Numbered from the stretch's first letter, positions 17,696-28,115 are shown. The stretch is 64,000 bases of DNA from an uncultured Chlorobiaceae bacterium (GCA_903882665.1 CAIRXW010000008.1:62001-126000); one strand, 5' to 3'. Notes: generated from the letters alone by a model not told the origin. A program made the numbers and translations.

Positions 17696-17744
17696 ATGCA
17701 ACGATTTCAAGGCAAAAAAGGTTTTTGCCCGGAAATCGTTGCAT
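17696..17744. terminator. Long two-part hairpin downstream of bamA
   Basis: ATGCAACGATTTC and GAAATCGTTGCAT form a 13-bp outer stem enclosing GGCAAAAA/TTTTTGCC (8 bp) with a three-base loop. It follows the bamA stop on the minus strand but lacks a U-run in that direction; a T-run lies on the plus-strand side. It may be a transcript-end or stabilising hairpin. Confidence 0.5.
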
Positions 17745-17765
17745 TTTTTATGGGTTCTCTCTCGC

Positions 17766-20273
17766 TCAATCGTTAGATGAACCAAAGCTGAACATGAAGC
17801 TCCATCCCTGTTTATCCTTGGAAGGGACACTTTTGACGGCATCAAAGCCGTAGCCGTAATCGAGTCCGATCTGACCGATAATTGGCAGGAAGACCCGGAG
17901 GCCAAGGCCAGCTGATTTTTTCAGCTTTGCAAAATCGACGGTCTGCTTGTTTTTCCAAAGATCACCTGCTTCAGCGAAAACCAGACCGTAAATGCTGATT
18001 GAGGGTGATAGGGTAAAGGGATAACGCAGTTCCGATGTGAATTTCGAGTAGATGTTTCCGGCGTAAAGGCTTGAGTTGGTGGAACTGCTGCCCCCGAGTT
18101 TTGAGCCGAGGCTCCGGTCGTCATAGCCTCTCAGCGGTATGGTTGGCAGTGACGACATGCCGGTGCCTCCCATGTAGAAATACTCGGTGTAGGGGATGTA
18201 GTCACTCGTCGAAAAAGTTGAAAGGTAACCGTGCTGCATCGCAATGTTCCAGACAACTTTTTTCGTGATCGGGAAGTAAAAGCTTGAGCTTTCGGTGAAT
18301 TTGTAGAAATCGACCGTACCGGGCAACGGCCCGCCAGCAAGCTCGGCTGAAATTGAGTTTTTGCTTCCCCTTCGCGGATAGAGGGGGCTGTCGATGCTGT
18401 TTCGGGCAAGAGTCTGCGTTATCGAAAACTCGTCAGCCTTGACAGGAGCGTTTGGATCCTGGTAATCGACAAAGCTTAAAAAGCCCCCTTCGCTGTGCAG
18501 GTATTTCAGTTTCCAGTTGATGGTACTGTAGTTGTCCGGCCAGGTGAGGCGTCTTCCGATGGAGAGGGTGGTGCCGTATTGGTCGAGGGTCGTTGGGTTG
18601 TCGACACTGTCGTTGGTATAGTCGTAGGCGCGATGGGTTTTGAATGCTGAGAAGCCTACGGCTGTTGGTCCGCCGAATGCCCATGGTTCCGTAAAGGAGA
18701 GGCTGAGCGTGTTGAAGTTGTAGCTGCCGAACTGCCACTGGACGCCGAGCTGTTGGCCGTCGCCGTGGGGGAGCGGTTTGTAGGCTTCACGGTTGAAGAT
18801 ATCCTGGAGTGAAAAGTTGCTGAAGGTGACTCCGAGCGCACCGGTAAAGCCGCTGCCGCTATAGCCGACTGAAGCATTGAAGGTATCGGTCTGTTTTTCG
18901 GTGACATTGTAGGTCATGTCAACGGTGTTGTTTTCAGGGTTCGGCTGAATATCAGGGGTAATCTGCTGCGGATCGAAGTAGTTGAGCATGCTGATTTCAC
19001 GAATACTGCGGACAACGTTTTTGCGGCTGAACATGTCTCCCGGAATGGTGTAGAGCTCACGGCGGATTACATGGTCTTTTGTCTTGGTGTTGCCCTTGAT
19101 GGAGATGGTATTGAACTGGAATTGTTCGCCCTCGCGCAGGGAGATCATCAGGTCGACCTGATCGGGTTTGAAGATTTTCTCTTCAATTGTTGTCTTGAAA
19201 GAGAGGTAGCCCTGATCAAGATAGAGCGAGCTGATGTCGGAGTTGTCTTCAGAAAAATTCAGTCTATCCTGGATCAGTTTTGCATTGTAGATATCACCCT
19301 GCTTGATGCGGAAGAGACGGTCGAGAACGGCTGTTGACGCAAATTCCTTGGTGTTGCCTGTCCAGGTGATGTTTCTGATATGATATTTCAGCCCCTCTTC
19401 AAGATAAATATCAAGAAAGAGCCCTTTTTTATCGGCAGTGTAACTGATTGCATCGCTTAGGACACGTGCGTCACGGTATCCGTTGTTTCGGTAGAACTCA
19501 ACCAGCAGGTTCTTGTCGTCATTGAATTTGTCGGTATCGAGTTTCGGCGAGCCGAAAATTTTTCGCCACCAGGAGTTTTGACTGGTTTCCTTGAAAACGC
19601 CTCTCAGCTTTTTCTGGCTGAAGGCAGTGTTACCGTGGAAGGTGATTTTTTCGATAGAGACCTTTGGCCCTTCAGTGATTGAAAAGAGGGCCTTGACCTG
19701 ATTATTTCCACTATCCTGGATGCGGAATTTGGCTTCGGCGGTCAGGTAACCTTTTGATGCATAGAGCTTTTCAATTTTATTGGCGGCAGTAAGCAGCTCC
19801 TGTTCGCCGATTTTTTTGCCGGTCACAAGAGCAGCAGTTTTTTGCAACTCTTCCTTGTCGAGCTTGCTGTTGCCTGTAAAGGTGATTCCTGCAAGCGAGG
19901 GCAGTTCGTTGACGGTAAATCTCAGTGCGATGTTGTTTTGGCCGAGATCACTTTTTTCAACCTTGATATCACTGAAAACCTGCAATTTCCAGAGGTATTG
20001 CAATGCTCCGGCAAGTTCGGTTCCGGGTATGGTGATCTTGTCCGTGACTTTGAGCGGAAGACTGCTTCTCAATTCCTGTTCATTGAGCGATTGAAGACCG
20101 CTGAAGGATATGGCGGTTACGGTGTAGAGCTCCTTTTTCGGTGTATTGATTTTTGACGGTTCTGCAGCACCGGTCGATTTGACTGAAAGGCTTTTTGCTT
20201 CAACGGTTTCACCTGCTGCATTGAGTGCGAGAGCAAGCAGTACCAGGGTTATCAGTTTTTGTGTTTGTTTCAT
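17766..20273 (-). CDS. bamA: Outer membrane protein assembly factor BamA
   Basis: 835 residues from the ATG at 20273 (MKQTQKLITLVLLALALNAA), which gives a normal signal peptide; an upstream start at 20351 would precede it with 26 unsuitable residues and overlap uppS. Five POTRA repeats cover about residues 50-430 (ITFTGNSKLDKEEL, ITFHGNTAFSQKKL, ITWTGNTKEFASTAV, ISIKGNTKTKDHVIRREL), followed by an Omp85 barrel (EPWAFGGPTAVG) with the IPLRGYDDRSLG lid-lock-type motif and a C-terminus GWSFMFSFGSSND. BamA folds and inserts outer-membrane proteins. It follows uppS by 22 bases. Confidence 0.95.
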   Translation of the reverse strand: MKQTQKLITLVLLALALNAAGETVEAKSLSVKSTGAAEPSKINTPKKELYTVTAISFSGLQSLNEQELRSSLPLKVTDKITIPGTELAGALQYLWKLQVFSDIKVEKSDLGQNNIALRFTVNELPSLAGITFTGNSKLDKEELQKTAALVTGKKIGEQELLTAANKIEKLYASKGYLTAEAKFRIQDSGNNQVKALFSITEGPKVSIEKITFHGNTAFSQKKLRGVFKETSQNSWWRKIFGSPKLDTDKFNDDKNLLVEFYRNNGYRDARVLSDAISYTADKKGLFLDIYLEEGLKYHIRNITWTGNTKEFASTAVLDRLFRIKQGDIYNAKLIQDRLNFSEDNSDISSLYLDQGYLSFKTTIEEKIFKPDQVDLMISLREGEQFQFNTISIKGNTKTKDHVIRRELYTIPGDMFSRKNVVRSIREISMLNYFDPQQITPDIQPNPENNTVDMTYNVTEKQTDTFNASVGYSGSGFTGALGVTFSNFSLQDIFNREAYKPLPHGDGQQLGVQWQFGSYNFNTLSLSFTEPWAFGGPTAVGFSAFKTHRAYDYTNDSVDNPTTLDQYGTTLSIGRRLTWPDNYSTINWKLKYLHSEGGFLSFVDYQDPNAPVKADEFSITQTLARNSIDSPLYPRRGSKNSISAELAGGPLPGTVDFYKFTESSSFYFPITKKVVWNIAMQHGYLSTFSTSDYIPYTEYFYMGGTGMSSLPTIPLRGYDDRSLGSKLGGSSSTNSSLYAGNIYSKFTSELRYPFTLSPSISIYGLVFAEAGDLWKNKQTVDFAKLKKSAGLGLRVFLPIIGQIGLDYGYGFDAVKSVPSKDKQGWSFMFSFGSSND

Positions 20274-20295
20274 GAAATTTTCAGGATCAATCGGG

Positions 20296-21144
20296 TTAAA
20301 GCTTGTTGGCTGGTCTATTTTTTTTCTGAAGTTGTTCGCTTGTTTGCCCAAACCTCCTCTCCCTGCTCTGAAATTCCCTTATCGCGTCGTAAAGCTGTGG
20401 GCGATGAAAGTCGGGCCAGTAGGTGTTGGTAACATAGATTTCAGAGTATGCGCTTTGCCAGAGCATAAAGTTGCTTATTCTGAACTCTCCGCTTGTACGG
20501 ATAAGGAGGTCGGGGTCAGGCATGGAGGCGGTCGAGAGGTATGATGCAATCAGTTGCTCATTGACCGATTCCGCCGTAATTTTTTCTGCTTCGACATCAA
20601 AGGCGATAGCCTTGCAGGCTTGCGCGATATCCCATTGACCGCTGTAGCTGAGTGCGATGTTCAGCACGAGCTTGCTGTTGTTCTTGGTAAGTTCCATGAT
20701 TTTTTTGAGAATAGTACGCACTTTTTCAGGCAAAAGATCTATCTCTCCGATAACATTGAGACAGATGTTGTTGTCGTGAAGTTTACGGCTTTCCCGGCCA
20801 ATCACCTTGACAAGAAGTTGCATCAGTGCAGAGACCTCTTTTTCCGGTCGTTTCCAGTTTTCTGTTGAAAACGTGAAGAGGGTAAGGTAGTCAATGCCGA
20901 GTTGGGTGCATGATTCTACAATGTCTCGAACTGACTCCACACCGGCGACATGGCCCTCGATTCTTGTTTTGCCCTTCAACCTTGCCCATCGTCCATTTCC
21001 ATCCATAATAATCGCAATATGGCGGGGGAGTTGGCATGTTGCTTTCAGTTCAGCCTGTATCTCGTTGTCTTCAGCATCACTCTTTCCGGCAAACCAGTCG
21101 GGATTTGTTGTTGATGCAAAGTCCATTACTTCTATGAGTGCCAT
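20296..21144 (-). CDS. uppS: Undecaprenyl diphosphate synthase (cis-prenyltransferase)
   Basis: 282 residues. Family motifs are all visible: HIAIIMDGNGRWA with the catalytic Asp, GHVAGVESVRDIV, LTLFTFSTENWKRP, LNIALSYSGQWDI, PDPDLLIRTSGEFRISNFML and WQSAYSEIYVT plus WPDF. The enzyme adds isoprene units from IPP to FPP to make the C55 lipid carrier for peptidoglycan and LPS sugars. About 35 residues precede the core, longer than in E. coli, so the start could be inside. It is upstream of bamA in one probable operon. Confidence 0.95.
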   Translation of the reverse strand: MALIEVMDFASTTNPDWFAGKSDAEDNEIQAELKATCQLPRHIAIIMDGNGRWARLKGKTRIEGHVAGVESVRDIVESCTQLGIDYLTLFTFSTENWKRPEKEVSALMQLLVKVIGRESRKLHDNNICLNVIGEIDLLPEKVRTILKKIMELTKNNSKLVLNIALSYSGQWDIAQACKAIAFDVEAEKITAESVNEQLIASYLSTASMPDPDLLIRTSGEFRISNFMLWQSAYSEIYVTNTYWPDFHRPQLYDAIREFQSRERRFGQTSEQLQKKNRPANKL

Positions 21145-21370
21145 AAATCAGGGTTTCTCGCTTGCTTGATGGGCAGTCATGAATGGAATATATGAAATAA
21201 TATATCGGTAGACTAAATCACCCCAAATTGAATAATATGCAGTTATTTCTTATTATACAAACTTTACACGATCCAATGCACTTGCATTTCGAATGCTGTT
21301 TTTTTTGAGAAATACAAAAAGAGAAGTTCCTGAAAATGTCCCTTTAACATAATCCATACCCCCCATAGAC

Positions 21371-22798
21371 GTGCAATTTAGTAGTTACGAAGATCTTCGC
21401 TCCAGGCTCCTCGCCGGTTCGACCACTTGTGAAGAGGTCGTGCGTATTTATCAGGAGCGTATAGAGAGTCGCCGCAATGACAACATCTACATAACGGTTT
21501 TTCATGAGCAGGCTCTGGAAAGGGCACGATTTCTCGACCGGAAACTCCGGAACGGCGGAACCCCCGGCAAGCTCTTTGGTATGCCGATGGCAATCAAGGA
21601 TAATATAGCTATAAAGGGTGAACGGTTGACCTGTGCCTCAAAAATTCTGGAGAATTGTGAGAGTATCTATGACGCCACTTCCGTGCTTCGGCTTGAGGAG
21701 GAAGATGCGGTTTTTCTGGGTAAAACCAATATGGACGAGTTTGCCATGGGCAGCTCAAATGAAAATTCGGCTTTTGGCAACGTACCGAATCCCTTTGATG
21801 AAAAGCGGGTACCAGGAGGAAGTTCAGGTGGTTCGGCTGCAGCAGTTGCAAGCGGTCTTGCCATGGTCGCGCTCGGTTCTGATACCGGTGGCTCTGTCCG
21901 CCAACCGGCAGGTTTCTGTGACATTGTTGGCCTGAAACCGACTTATGGAAGGATTTCCCGTTACGGACTCGTGGCCTTTGCCTCCTCATTCGATCAGATC
22001 GGGGTGCTTGCCCGCAACTGTGATGATGCAGCCTTGGTGCTTGCGGTTATGGCTGGCAAGGATGGACGCGATGCCACCTCCTCCGGCCATGCTGTTCCGG
22101 ATTATTCTTTGGAAATGGCGACGGTGCCAGTTGAGGGGTTGAAGATCGGCGTTCCGAAAGAGTATTTTCCCGAGAGCCTTAACCGGGATATATCCTCTAT
22201 GGTGAACGCAAAGCTTGCTGAACTTCGAGATCGGGGTGCTGAGCTTGTGCCCATCACGCTTCCCGACAGTGAATATGCCATAGCGGCCTATTATATTCTT
22301 GTCACCGCCGAAGCGTCATCCAATCTTGCCCGTTTTGACGGGGCGCGGTATGGTTATCGCTCCGCAAAGTCGGAGGATCTGGCTGCCATGTATGTCAACT
22401 CAAGGAGTGAAGGGTTCGGCAGGGAGGTGAAGCGGCGGATCATGCTTGGTACCTATGTGCTCTCCGCAGGCTATTATGATACTTATTATAAAAAGGCCCA
22501 GCAGGTACGCCGGCTCTTTCAGGATCGCTACCGTGAGGCTTTGGAGAAGGTTGATGTCATCGCCGGTCCGACATCGCCCTTTCCTCCTTTTGGTATCGGT
22601 GACAAAACAGAAAATCCTCTTGAAATGTATTTGGCAGATGTTTTCACCGTTCCGGCAAGTATTGTCGGTATGCCAGCGGTCAGTGTTCCGCTCGGCTTCG
22701 ACAGCATGAACCTTCCTGTCGGGATGCACCTTATCTGTAATTTTTTTGAAGAGGGAAAGCTGCTTGGTATTGCCAGGCAGATTCAGCGTTCCCTCTGA
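21371..22798 (+). CDS. gatA: Glutamyl-tRNA(Gln)/aspartyl-tRNA(Asn) amidotransferase subunit A
   Basis: 475 residues of the amidase-signature family. The Ser-cisSer-Lys triad is Lys76 ([10 protein letters not shown]), Ser151 ([11 protein letters not shown]) and Ser175 ([12 protein letters not shown]). GatA releases ammonia from glutamine, which GatB uses to convert mischarged Glu-tRNA(Gln) or Asp-tRNA(Asn). The start is a GTG at 21371 ([13 protein letters not shown]). GatB and GatC are not in the window, but GltX at 53213 would supply the mischarged tRNA. Confidence 0.95.
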   Translation: MQFSSYEDLRSRLLAGSTTCEEVVRIYQERIESRRNDNIYITVFHEQALERARFLDRKLRNGGTPGKLFGMPMAIKDNIAIKGERLTCASKILENCESIYDATSVLRLEEEDAVFLGKTNMDEFAMGSSNENSAFGNVPNPFDEKRVPGGSSGGSAAAVASGLAMVALGSDTGGSVRQPAGFCDIVGLKPTYGRISRYGLVAFASSFDQIGVLARNCDDAALVLAVMAGKDGRDATSSGHAVPDYSLEMATVPVEGLKIGVPKEYFPESLNRDISSMVNAKLAELRDRGAELVPITLPDSEYAIAAYYILVTAEASSNLARFDGARYGYRSAKSEDLAAMYVNSRSEGFGREVKRRIMLGTYVLSAGYYDTYYKKAQQVRRLFQDRYREALEKVDVIAGPTSPFPPFGIGDKTENPLEMYLADVFTVPASIVGMPAVSVPLGFDSMNLPVGMHLICNFFEEGKLLGIARQIQRSL

Positions 22799-22849
22799 GT
22801 TTTGGCGGGAGTATTGAGCAACCATTAATTATTAATAATACAGTATATT

Positions 22850-23749
22850 ATGAGCGTTTTGGTAAACAAGAATACCCGCCTGCTTGTGCAGGGGATAACC
22901 GGTGCAGAAGGGACTTTTCATACCTCACAGATTCTTGAATATGGAACCAATGTGGTTGCAGGAGTCACTCCCGGAAAAGGTGATCTCCTCTATCATGGCA
23001 ACGATAAAGACAAGTTTTGCCGCCCTGTGCCGGTGTTTGACACCGTGCGGGAAGCCGTGAACAAGGCGGAAGCCAATGCAACGGTTATTTTTGTTCCGGC
23101 CCCTTTTGCCGCCGACGCTATCATGGAGGCTGCTGATGCCGGGTTAAAAGTGATTATCTGTATTACTGAAGGCATTCCGGTCAACGACATGATGAAAGCC
23201 TATGCCTTTGTCAAGCAGAAGGGTGCTACGCTTGTCGGGCCGAACTGTCCGGGAGTCATTACTCCTGGTGAAGCCAAGGTGGGTATCATGCCAGGCTTTA
23301 TCCATAAAAAGGGGACGATTGGTGTTGTTTCGAGGAGTGGTACACTCACCTACGAAGCGGTTCACCAACTGACACAGGCTGGGCTTGGCCAGTCAACCTG
23401 TATCGGTATTGGTGGAGATCCTATCATTGGTACACAGTTTATTGATGCCATAAAGCTCTTTGCAAAGGATGATGAAACTGAAGGACTGGTGATGATTGGT
23501 GAAATTGGCGGAAGCGCAGAAGAGGAGGCAGCAGCATATATCCAGAAATATTTCAAAAAACCGGTTATTGGTTTTATTGCCGGTCGTACAGCGCCTCCGG
23601 GTCGCCGAATGGGTCATGCCGGAGCCATTGTATCGGGAGGCAAGGGAACCGCTGAAGAGAAGATAGCCGCGATGGAAGCCGCAGGCATTCATGTTGTTCA
23701 GAGCCCGGCCGATATCGGTGAAGCGATGCTCAAAGCCCTGGGGAGGTAA
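22850..23749 (+). CDS. sucD: Succinyl-CoA ligase subunit alpha
   Basis: 299 residues. N-terminal CoA-binding Rossmann domain ([23 protein letters not shown]), [20 protein letters not shown], and the phospho-histidine site with His256 in [10 protein letters not shown]. The enzyme links succinyl-CoA and succinate with NTP. In green sulfur bacteria this step runs in the reductive direction of the TCA cycle (established for the group; the group itself is inferred here). The beta subunit SucC is not adjacent. It converges with kdsD; the two stops are six bases apart. Confidence 0.96.
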   Translation: MSVLVNKNTRLLVQGITGAEGTFHTSQILEYGTNVVAGVTPGKGDLLYHGNDKDKFCRPVPVFDTVREAVNKAEANATVIFVPAPFAADAIMEAADAGLKVIICITEGIPVNDMMKAYAFVKQKGATLVGPNCPGVITPGEAKVGIMPGFIHKKGTIGVVSRSGTLTYEAVHQLTQAGLGQSTCIGIGGDPIIGTQFIDAIKLFAKDDETEGLVMIGEIGGSAEEEAAAYIQKYFKKPVIGFIAGRTAPPGRRMGHAGAIVSGGKGTAEEKIAAMEAAGIHVVQSPADIGEAMLKALGR

Positions 23750-23754
23750 GCCTG

Positions 23755-24735
23755 TCAAAGTCCCAGCGCCATCAGGTCATGAATATGCACAATACCGACC
23801 GGGCGCTGGCTGGCATCACAAACCAGCAGTTGCGTGATACGCCAGGTTTCAAGAATATCAAGACACTCTCTGGCCATGGTGCAGGGTGCGACAGTTTTAG
23901 GATTTGCTGTCATGACGGAACCTGCACTGAGGCTGAGGAATTCCCGTCCGCTCTGTACCAGCCGGCGAAGGTCACCATCGGTAAAGATGCCGCACAGTGT
24001 GCCGTCATTATGCACAACTCCGCTTACTCCATATCGCTTTGAGGTCATTTCAAGGATAAGATCGGTCACTGAAGCGGTTGCCGCTACAAGGGGGAGTGCA
24101 TCGCCTTTCACCATCATGTCACTGACTTGTACCGTCAGCCGTCGTCCGAGCGATCCTTTGGGATGGGTCAGGGCAAAGTCTCTTTGTGTGAATTTTTTCT
24201 GTTGCATCAACGAAATGGCGAGGGCATCTCCCATGGCAAGCATTGCGGTTGTTGATGTCGTCGGTGCCAGATCGTAGGGACAGGCCTCCTTTTCTATACC
24301 GGTATCGAGTGTGATATCAGCGTTCACAGCAAGAAAAGAGCGCAGGTTACCTGTCATGGCAATAATTTTTGCTCCGATCTGGCGGAGAGCCGGGATGATA
24401 AAGTTCAACTCCTCTGTTGTGCCGCTTTTCGATAGACAGATGACAATGTCGTCATGATCAACAATGCCAAGATCCCCGTGGGCGGCGTCCGCCGGATGAA
24501 GAAAAAGGGCGGTTGATCCGGTAGAAGACATGGTTGCGGCTATTTTTTGCGCAATGATGCCGGATTTCCCCATGCCCGAGATGATGATTTTTCCCTGAGA
24601 CAATGTTAAGAGCTCTACCGCTGCTGAAAAACGTTCATCAAGCCGTTCAGCGATCAGGTGAATGGCGAGGGCCTCCTGTTCAAGAATGATTTTTCCGTTC
24701 TCGATAATGTGCTGGTTTCGGGGTGGTATGCTCAT
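23755..24735 (-). CDS. kdsD: Arabinose-5-phosphate isomerase (KpsF/GutQ/KdsD)
   Basis: 326 residues from the ATG at 24735 (MSIPPRNQHI); a TTG nine codons upstream is less likely. The N-terminal SIS domain has GMGKSGIIAQKIAATMSSTG, HPADAAHGDLG and LSKSGTTEE; DFALTHPKGSLGRRL links to two C-terminal CBS domains (GIFTDGDLRRL and the closing GIVHIHDLMALG). It converts ribulose-5-phosphate to arabinose-5-phosphate, the first step of KDO synthesis for LPS, in keeping with LpxB nearby. Confidence 0.92.
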   Translation of the reverse strand: MSIPPRNQHIIENGKIILEQEALAIHLIAERLDERFSAAVELLTLSQGKIIISGMGKSGIIAQKIAATMSSTGSTALFLHPADAAHGDLGIVDHDDIVICLSKSGTTEELNFIIPALRQIGAKIIAMTGNLRSFLAVNADITLDTGIEKEACPYDLAPTTSTTAMLAMGDALAISLMQQKKFTQRDFALTHPKGSLGRRLTVQVSDMMVKGDALPLVAATASVTDLILEMTSKRYGVSGVVHNDGTLCGIFTDGDLRRLVQSGREFLSLSAGSVMTANPKTVAPCTMARECLDILETWRITQLLVCDASQRPVGIVHIHDLMALGL

Positions 24736-24856
24736 GGTTTTCTGACAGAAGAGTTGTTTCAATGAAAAAAGATGGTTGGTTCCTGTTTTAATAAACCGTA
24801 ATATCGTCTAAACTGAGGAAATACCGTTTTCTTTACCAATACATAAACTTTTTCTC

Positions 24857-25201
24857 ATGAGCTGGATACCTCTGATGGTTTTTTCCCTTCTGGTTTTTTT
24901 TCTGTTTGTCTTTCTTTTCAAAAAGTTTGTGGGGTATATGAAAAAAGAGCAGAACCTGCAGATCGAGTCGTTCAAGGACATGATTATCGACAAGGATAAT
25001 CCTGTTGGTCTCTATGGTGACGAGCTTGAAAAACTCAAGCAGCATCAGCAGGAGGCACAGCGCCACCTCAACGAGGTGATCTCAAAAATCCCTGTTATTC
25101 AAAAAGATGGCCGCTTTCAGATTGATGAGGAGGCGATACGGCAACGACGGGCCGCGGCTCAAGATGATGAACCATCCGGGACAAAAGAGGATACTGTTTA
25201 A
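24857..25201 (+). CDS. Single-pass membrane protein of unknown function
   Basis: 114 residues. One N-terminal TM helix (residues about 4-24, [20 protein letters not shown]), then a charged, mostly helical cytoplasmic tail with a possible coiled coil ([20 protein letters not shown]) and an acidic end ([12 protein letters not shown]). I do not recognise the family. It lies 24 bases upstream of the flippase gene on the same strand, so a link with polysaccharide export is possible, and is divergent from kdsD. Confidence 0.75.
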   Translation: MSWIPLMVFSLLVFFLFVFLFKKFVGYMKKEQNLQIESFKDMIIDKDNPVGLYGDELEKLKQHQQEAQRHLNEVISKIPVIQKDGRFQIDEEAIRQRRAAAQDDEPSGTKEDTV

Positions 25202-25224
25202 GTTTTTTTGATTTTTTTTGTGGT

Positions 25225-26739
25225 ATGTTTTCAAAGTTAAAGCTTCTTTTTAAAGATACGGTTATCTACGGTTCGAGTACCATACTTGCCCGCAGTCTCA
25301 ATTATCTGTTGGTTCCCCTCTATGCCAACAAACTTTCCACCTTTGATAATGGGGTACAGACAATCATTTATGCCAACATCGCTCTGGCAAATGTCCTTTT
25401 TTCCTATGGTCTTGAGACCTCCTATCTCAAGGTAGTTTCGGATTCAGCAGATCGGGATGGAGATGAGCGGCAGCTTTTTTCAACAGCTTTTCTGTCTCTC
25501 TTTGTTACCTCAACGCTTTTCGCCCTCAGCATCGTTCTTTCTGCCCCGCTCATTGCCCAACTCATCGGCCTCTCTCCGGGAGATTTTCTTTTTGTTCGAT
25601 ATGCGGCACTCATTTTATGGATTGATACCCTTTTGGTTATTCCGTTTGCCGAACTTCGACTGAAGAGAAAAGCGCTACAGTTTGCCATTGCCAGGGTGGT
25701 TGGGGTTATAGCGGTTGTTGTCAGTGCAATTATTCTTATTGTTCCCCTCAATGCCGGTTTGTCGGGTGTCTTTATTGCAGAGGCATTCGGTTCTCTGGTC
25801 AGCTTGCTGCTGGTTATTCCGGTTTTCCGTCAGTTCAGGCTTTTTTTTTCCGCTACCCAGTTGCGTTCAATGCTTCGCATAGGGCTGCCCTATGTGCCGA
25901 CCGGGATTGCCGGACTGCTGATTCACTTGATTGACCGTAATATACTGATTCGTATATCGCCCTCAGAGATAGAACGGATCTATGGCAGGGGTTACCTCCC
26001 CTCTGATATTGTCGGTATTTATGGACGGATTGCGGCATTCGGCGTTGTGTTGCAGCTTTTTATACAGGTATTCCGTTTTGCATGGCAGCCCTTTTTCCTT
26101 CAGCATGCCAAAGATCCTGATGCGAAAAGGTTGTTTCAGCATGTACTCAGTATTTCAACTCTTTTTACGATGTTTCTGGCGCTTGCGGCTACCTTTTTTG
26201 TGCCCGATTTTGTTCGTTATCACTATGGCAGCAGTTTTTACCTGCTTCCTCCCCGTTACTGGATTGGGCTATCCATTCTGCCATGGATTTTTTTAAGCTA
26301 TGTTTTCGACATGGTCTCAACCAATCTTTCCGCAGGACTTCTGCTTACCGGCAATACCCGCTATCTGCCTGTTGTCACCTTTGCCGGTGCGGCTGTTACG
26401 GCCCTCTTTTGCTGGTGGCTGATCCCCCAGAGCGGCATGGATGGTGCCGCCTATGCCATTGTTGCCGGCACGGTCGTCATGTGCCTTGTGATGGCATGGT
26501 ACTCCCTGAAAGTTTTTCCGATCCGCTATGACTGGCATAAACTTTTTCTGCTGCTGTTGGTGGGTATTGTTTTAGCGTGGTTCCAGTCCATTCTCGCTTC
26601 TCCAGTTCCCTTCTCCGTGGCTGACAGTGCACTCAAAGCGCTGCTTCTTCTATGCTATCTTGTTCTTGCCATGGGATTGTTTCGTGAAGAGACGTTGATT
26701 GTTGTTGCAAAAGTAGTCAATAAATTCACACCGAAATAA
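25225..26739 (+). CDS. Polysaccharide flippase (Wzx/MviN-MATE fold)
   Basis: 504 residues with about 12-14 TM helices throughout and the usual start of the polysaccharide biosynthesis family ([20 protein letters not shown], then [10 protein letters not shown]). No catalytic motif is expected. It should move lipid-linked sugar units across the inner membrane for LPS, capsule or exopolysaccharide. No glycosyltransferase cluster surrounds it, so the substrate is unknown. Confidence 0.85.
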   Translation: MFSKLKLLFKDTVIYGSSTILARSLNYLLVPLYANKLSTFDNGVQTIIYANIALANVLFSYGLETSYLKVVSDSADRDGDERQLFSTAFLSLFVTSTLFALSIVLSAPLIAQLIGLSPGDFLFVRYAALILWIDTLLVIPFAELRLKRKALQFAIARVVGVIAVVVSAIILIVPLNAGLSGVFIAEAFGSLVSLLLVIPVFRQFRLFFSATQLRSMLRIGLPYVPTGIAGLLIHLIDRNILIRISPSEIERIYGRGYLPSDIVGIYGRIAAFGVVLQLFIQVFRFAWQPFFLQHAKDPDAKRLFQHVLSISTLFTMFLALAATFFVPDFVRYHYGSSFYLLPPRYWIGLSILPWIFLSYVFDMVSTNLSAGLLLTGNTRYLPVVTFAGAAVTALFCWWLIPQSGMDGAAYAIVAGTVVMCLVMAWYSLKVFPIRYDWHKLFLLLLVGIVLAWFQSILASPVPFSVADSALKALLLLCYLVLAMGLFREETLIVVAKVVNKFTPK

Positions 26740-26803
26740 CTTGACTTTTCAGGCAGCTCTCTGTTTGTGGATTGTCTGAAATTCACCTGGTAACAACGGC
26801 CTC

Positions 26804-27355
26804 TTAACGTGGTTGGCCGACTGCCGGGGGTGCAATGAGTGCACCTCTTCCGTGTCGCGGGTTGTATTCCCAATGTTCGCCTCTTCCGAAAAATCTTCTT
26901 GTTGCAAAACGTTCAAGCACTTTTTTCAGTGAATTGCGTTGTTCAGGTGTGCAAGCTGTGGCAAGAGCCTTAAAATGAAGGGCAAGTTTCCTCTCTATTG
27001 CTGCCTGCTTGGTTCCAATACTATCCGCCAGTATTGCGATTTTTTTTGAATCAGGCCTGTCATTGAGTGATTCATCGATTATTTTCGTTTTCAGTTTGGC
27101 AATTGCCTGCATTTCAGGTGCGACTTTACGGAAATGCTCTTGCCGAAGATTCTGAAAACTCAAGGCTTGTGCTTCAGTAAGGCCCAGTTGCGCAGTAAAA
27201 GAGGGGTGTCGGTTGAACTCATGCGTTGCGATGAGGGAGTCCTGAAAAGGCCCGTTTGTGTTCTGCCACCAGAGCACGCCGAGCAACCCTGCGTTGAGTA
27301 CAACGAGAAAAACAAGTGCTGTTTTAATAAACCGTTTTGATGTCAGAAAGTCCAT
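26804..27355 (-). CDS. Periplasmic heavy-metal-sensor/Spy-like protein (Metal_resist type)
   Basis: 183 residues. An N-terminal membrane anchor or uncleaved signal (FIKTALVFLVVLNAGLLGVL, about 9-28) is followed by an all-helical periplasmic domain with the paired LxLTxxQ-like motifs of the Spy/CpxP and CnrX relatives: LGLTEAQALSFQNLRQEHF and CTPEQRNSLKKVLERF. Such proteins bind metals or act as chaperones and often control an ECF sigma factor. It is the last gene of the minus-strand ECF sigma operon, so a sensor role is inferred. Confidence 0.7.
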   Translation of the reverse strand: MDFLTSKRFIKTALVFLVVLNAGLLGVLWWQNTNGPFQDSLIATHEFNRHPSFTAQLGLTEAQALSFQNLRQEHFRKVAPEMQAIAKLKTKIIDESLNDRPDSKKIAILADSIGTKQAAIERKLALHFKALATACTPEQRNSLKKVLERFATRRFFGRGEHWEYNPRHGRGALIAPPAVGQPR

Positions 27356-27447
27356 TATATCTCCAGATCAGTTTGCCCCGACGTTACGGCAGAAAGACGC
27401 AAGCGCCGGGGGATGATAAAAAGCGTATTATAAGCCGATGCAGTTTC

Positions 27448-27597
27448 TTAAAACCTCATGCCGCAACCATCCAGCATTCCAGTTCCGCGTAGTAGTCTGG
27501 CCAAGGTATCATCAGTGTAGTCACTGTAATCGGTTGCTGCTGCTGCGCCGAACCCAAACAGAGCCGCTTTCACTACCAGCATCAGTGTCTTTTTCAT
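27448..27597 (-). CDS. Small secreted peptide in the ECF sigma operon
   Basis: 49 residues. A Lys-Lys start and hydrophobic run (MKKTLMLVVKAALFGFGAAA) look like a signal peptide. The mature part is short and acidic then polar (TDYSDYTDDTLARLLRGTGM, then LDGCGMRF). The start ATG reads from 27597; no strong ribosome binding site is seen. I do not recognise it. It sits in the gap between the anti-sigma-like gene and the metal-sensor gene, all on the same strand. Its Asp/Tyr-rich stretch resembles in composition the C-terminal tail of the upstream anti-sigma-like protein. Confidence 0.5.
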   Translation of the reverse strand: MKKTLMLVVKAALFGFGAAAATDYSDYTDDTLARLLRGTGMLDGCGMRF

Positions 27598-27663
27598 GGG
27601 TATCTTTTTTTTGTTTGGCAAAACGCATCACGGTATGATTATTCGACAGAAAGCCAATACTCA

Positions 27664-28050
27664 TCAAGGCGTCAGGCTTCCATTGTCGCTGGTTGCAGCA
27701 GCGTCAGCCCCGGTCTGGTCATAGTAGGCGAACTCCTGTGTCGAGTAGTCGTCACCAGATGCGTCGTAAAGTGCACTGATCTCGGTTTTTGACATTGTTT
27801 TGCTGTTCTGGAGTGAGAGCATTGTTGATCCAACATTGACGATAACTAGCAGAGCCATAAAGGCAAACCTGAAATCAGCCATACGGCCGGAGAGGTTTGT
27901 CATACGCTTTGATTTTTGACTGAAGGTTCTCTCCACCCGCTGCATAACTCTTACCCTGAACATGTGGTGAACCTCAAGCGGTTCCAACTCATCAAGCAGT
28001 TTCATGGTTTTGACGACCTCTGCCTCTATGTTTTTTTCATACTGTTTCAT
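27664..28050 (-). CDS. Putative anti-sigma factor, single TM
   Basis: 128 residues from the ATG at 28050 (MKQYEKN), preceded by GGAG six bases upstream. The cytoplasmic N-terminal ~60 residues are helical (NIEAEVVKTMKLLDELEPLE, then HHMFRVRVMQRV), one TM helix lies about 62-82 (FAFMALLVIVNVGSTMLSL), and a periplasmic tail is rich in Asp, Tyr and Ser. There is no zinc-finger anti-sigma HxxxCxxC motif. Position directly after the ECF sigma gene and topology argue for a membrane anti-sigma factor; this is inference. Confidence 0.6.
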   Translation of the reverse strand: MKQYEKNIEAEVVKTMKLLDELEPLEVHHMFRVRVMQRVERTFSQKSKRMTNLSGRMADFRFAFMALLVIVNVGSTMLSLQNSKTMSKTEISALYDASGDDYSTQEFAYYDQTGADAAATSDNGSLTP

Positions 28051-28115
28051 CATTGGCTCCTGTTTCAATCATTCTGACGATATTTCTTGTGAAATCTTGT
28101 GGTTTCGGATGATCA

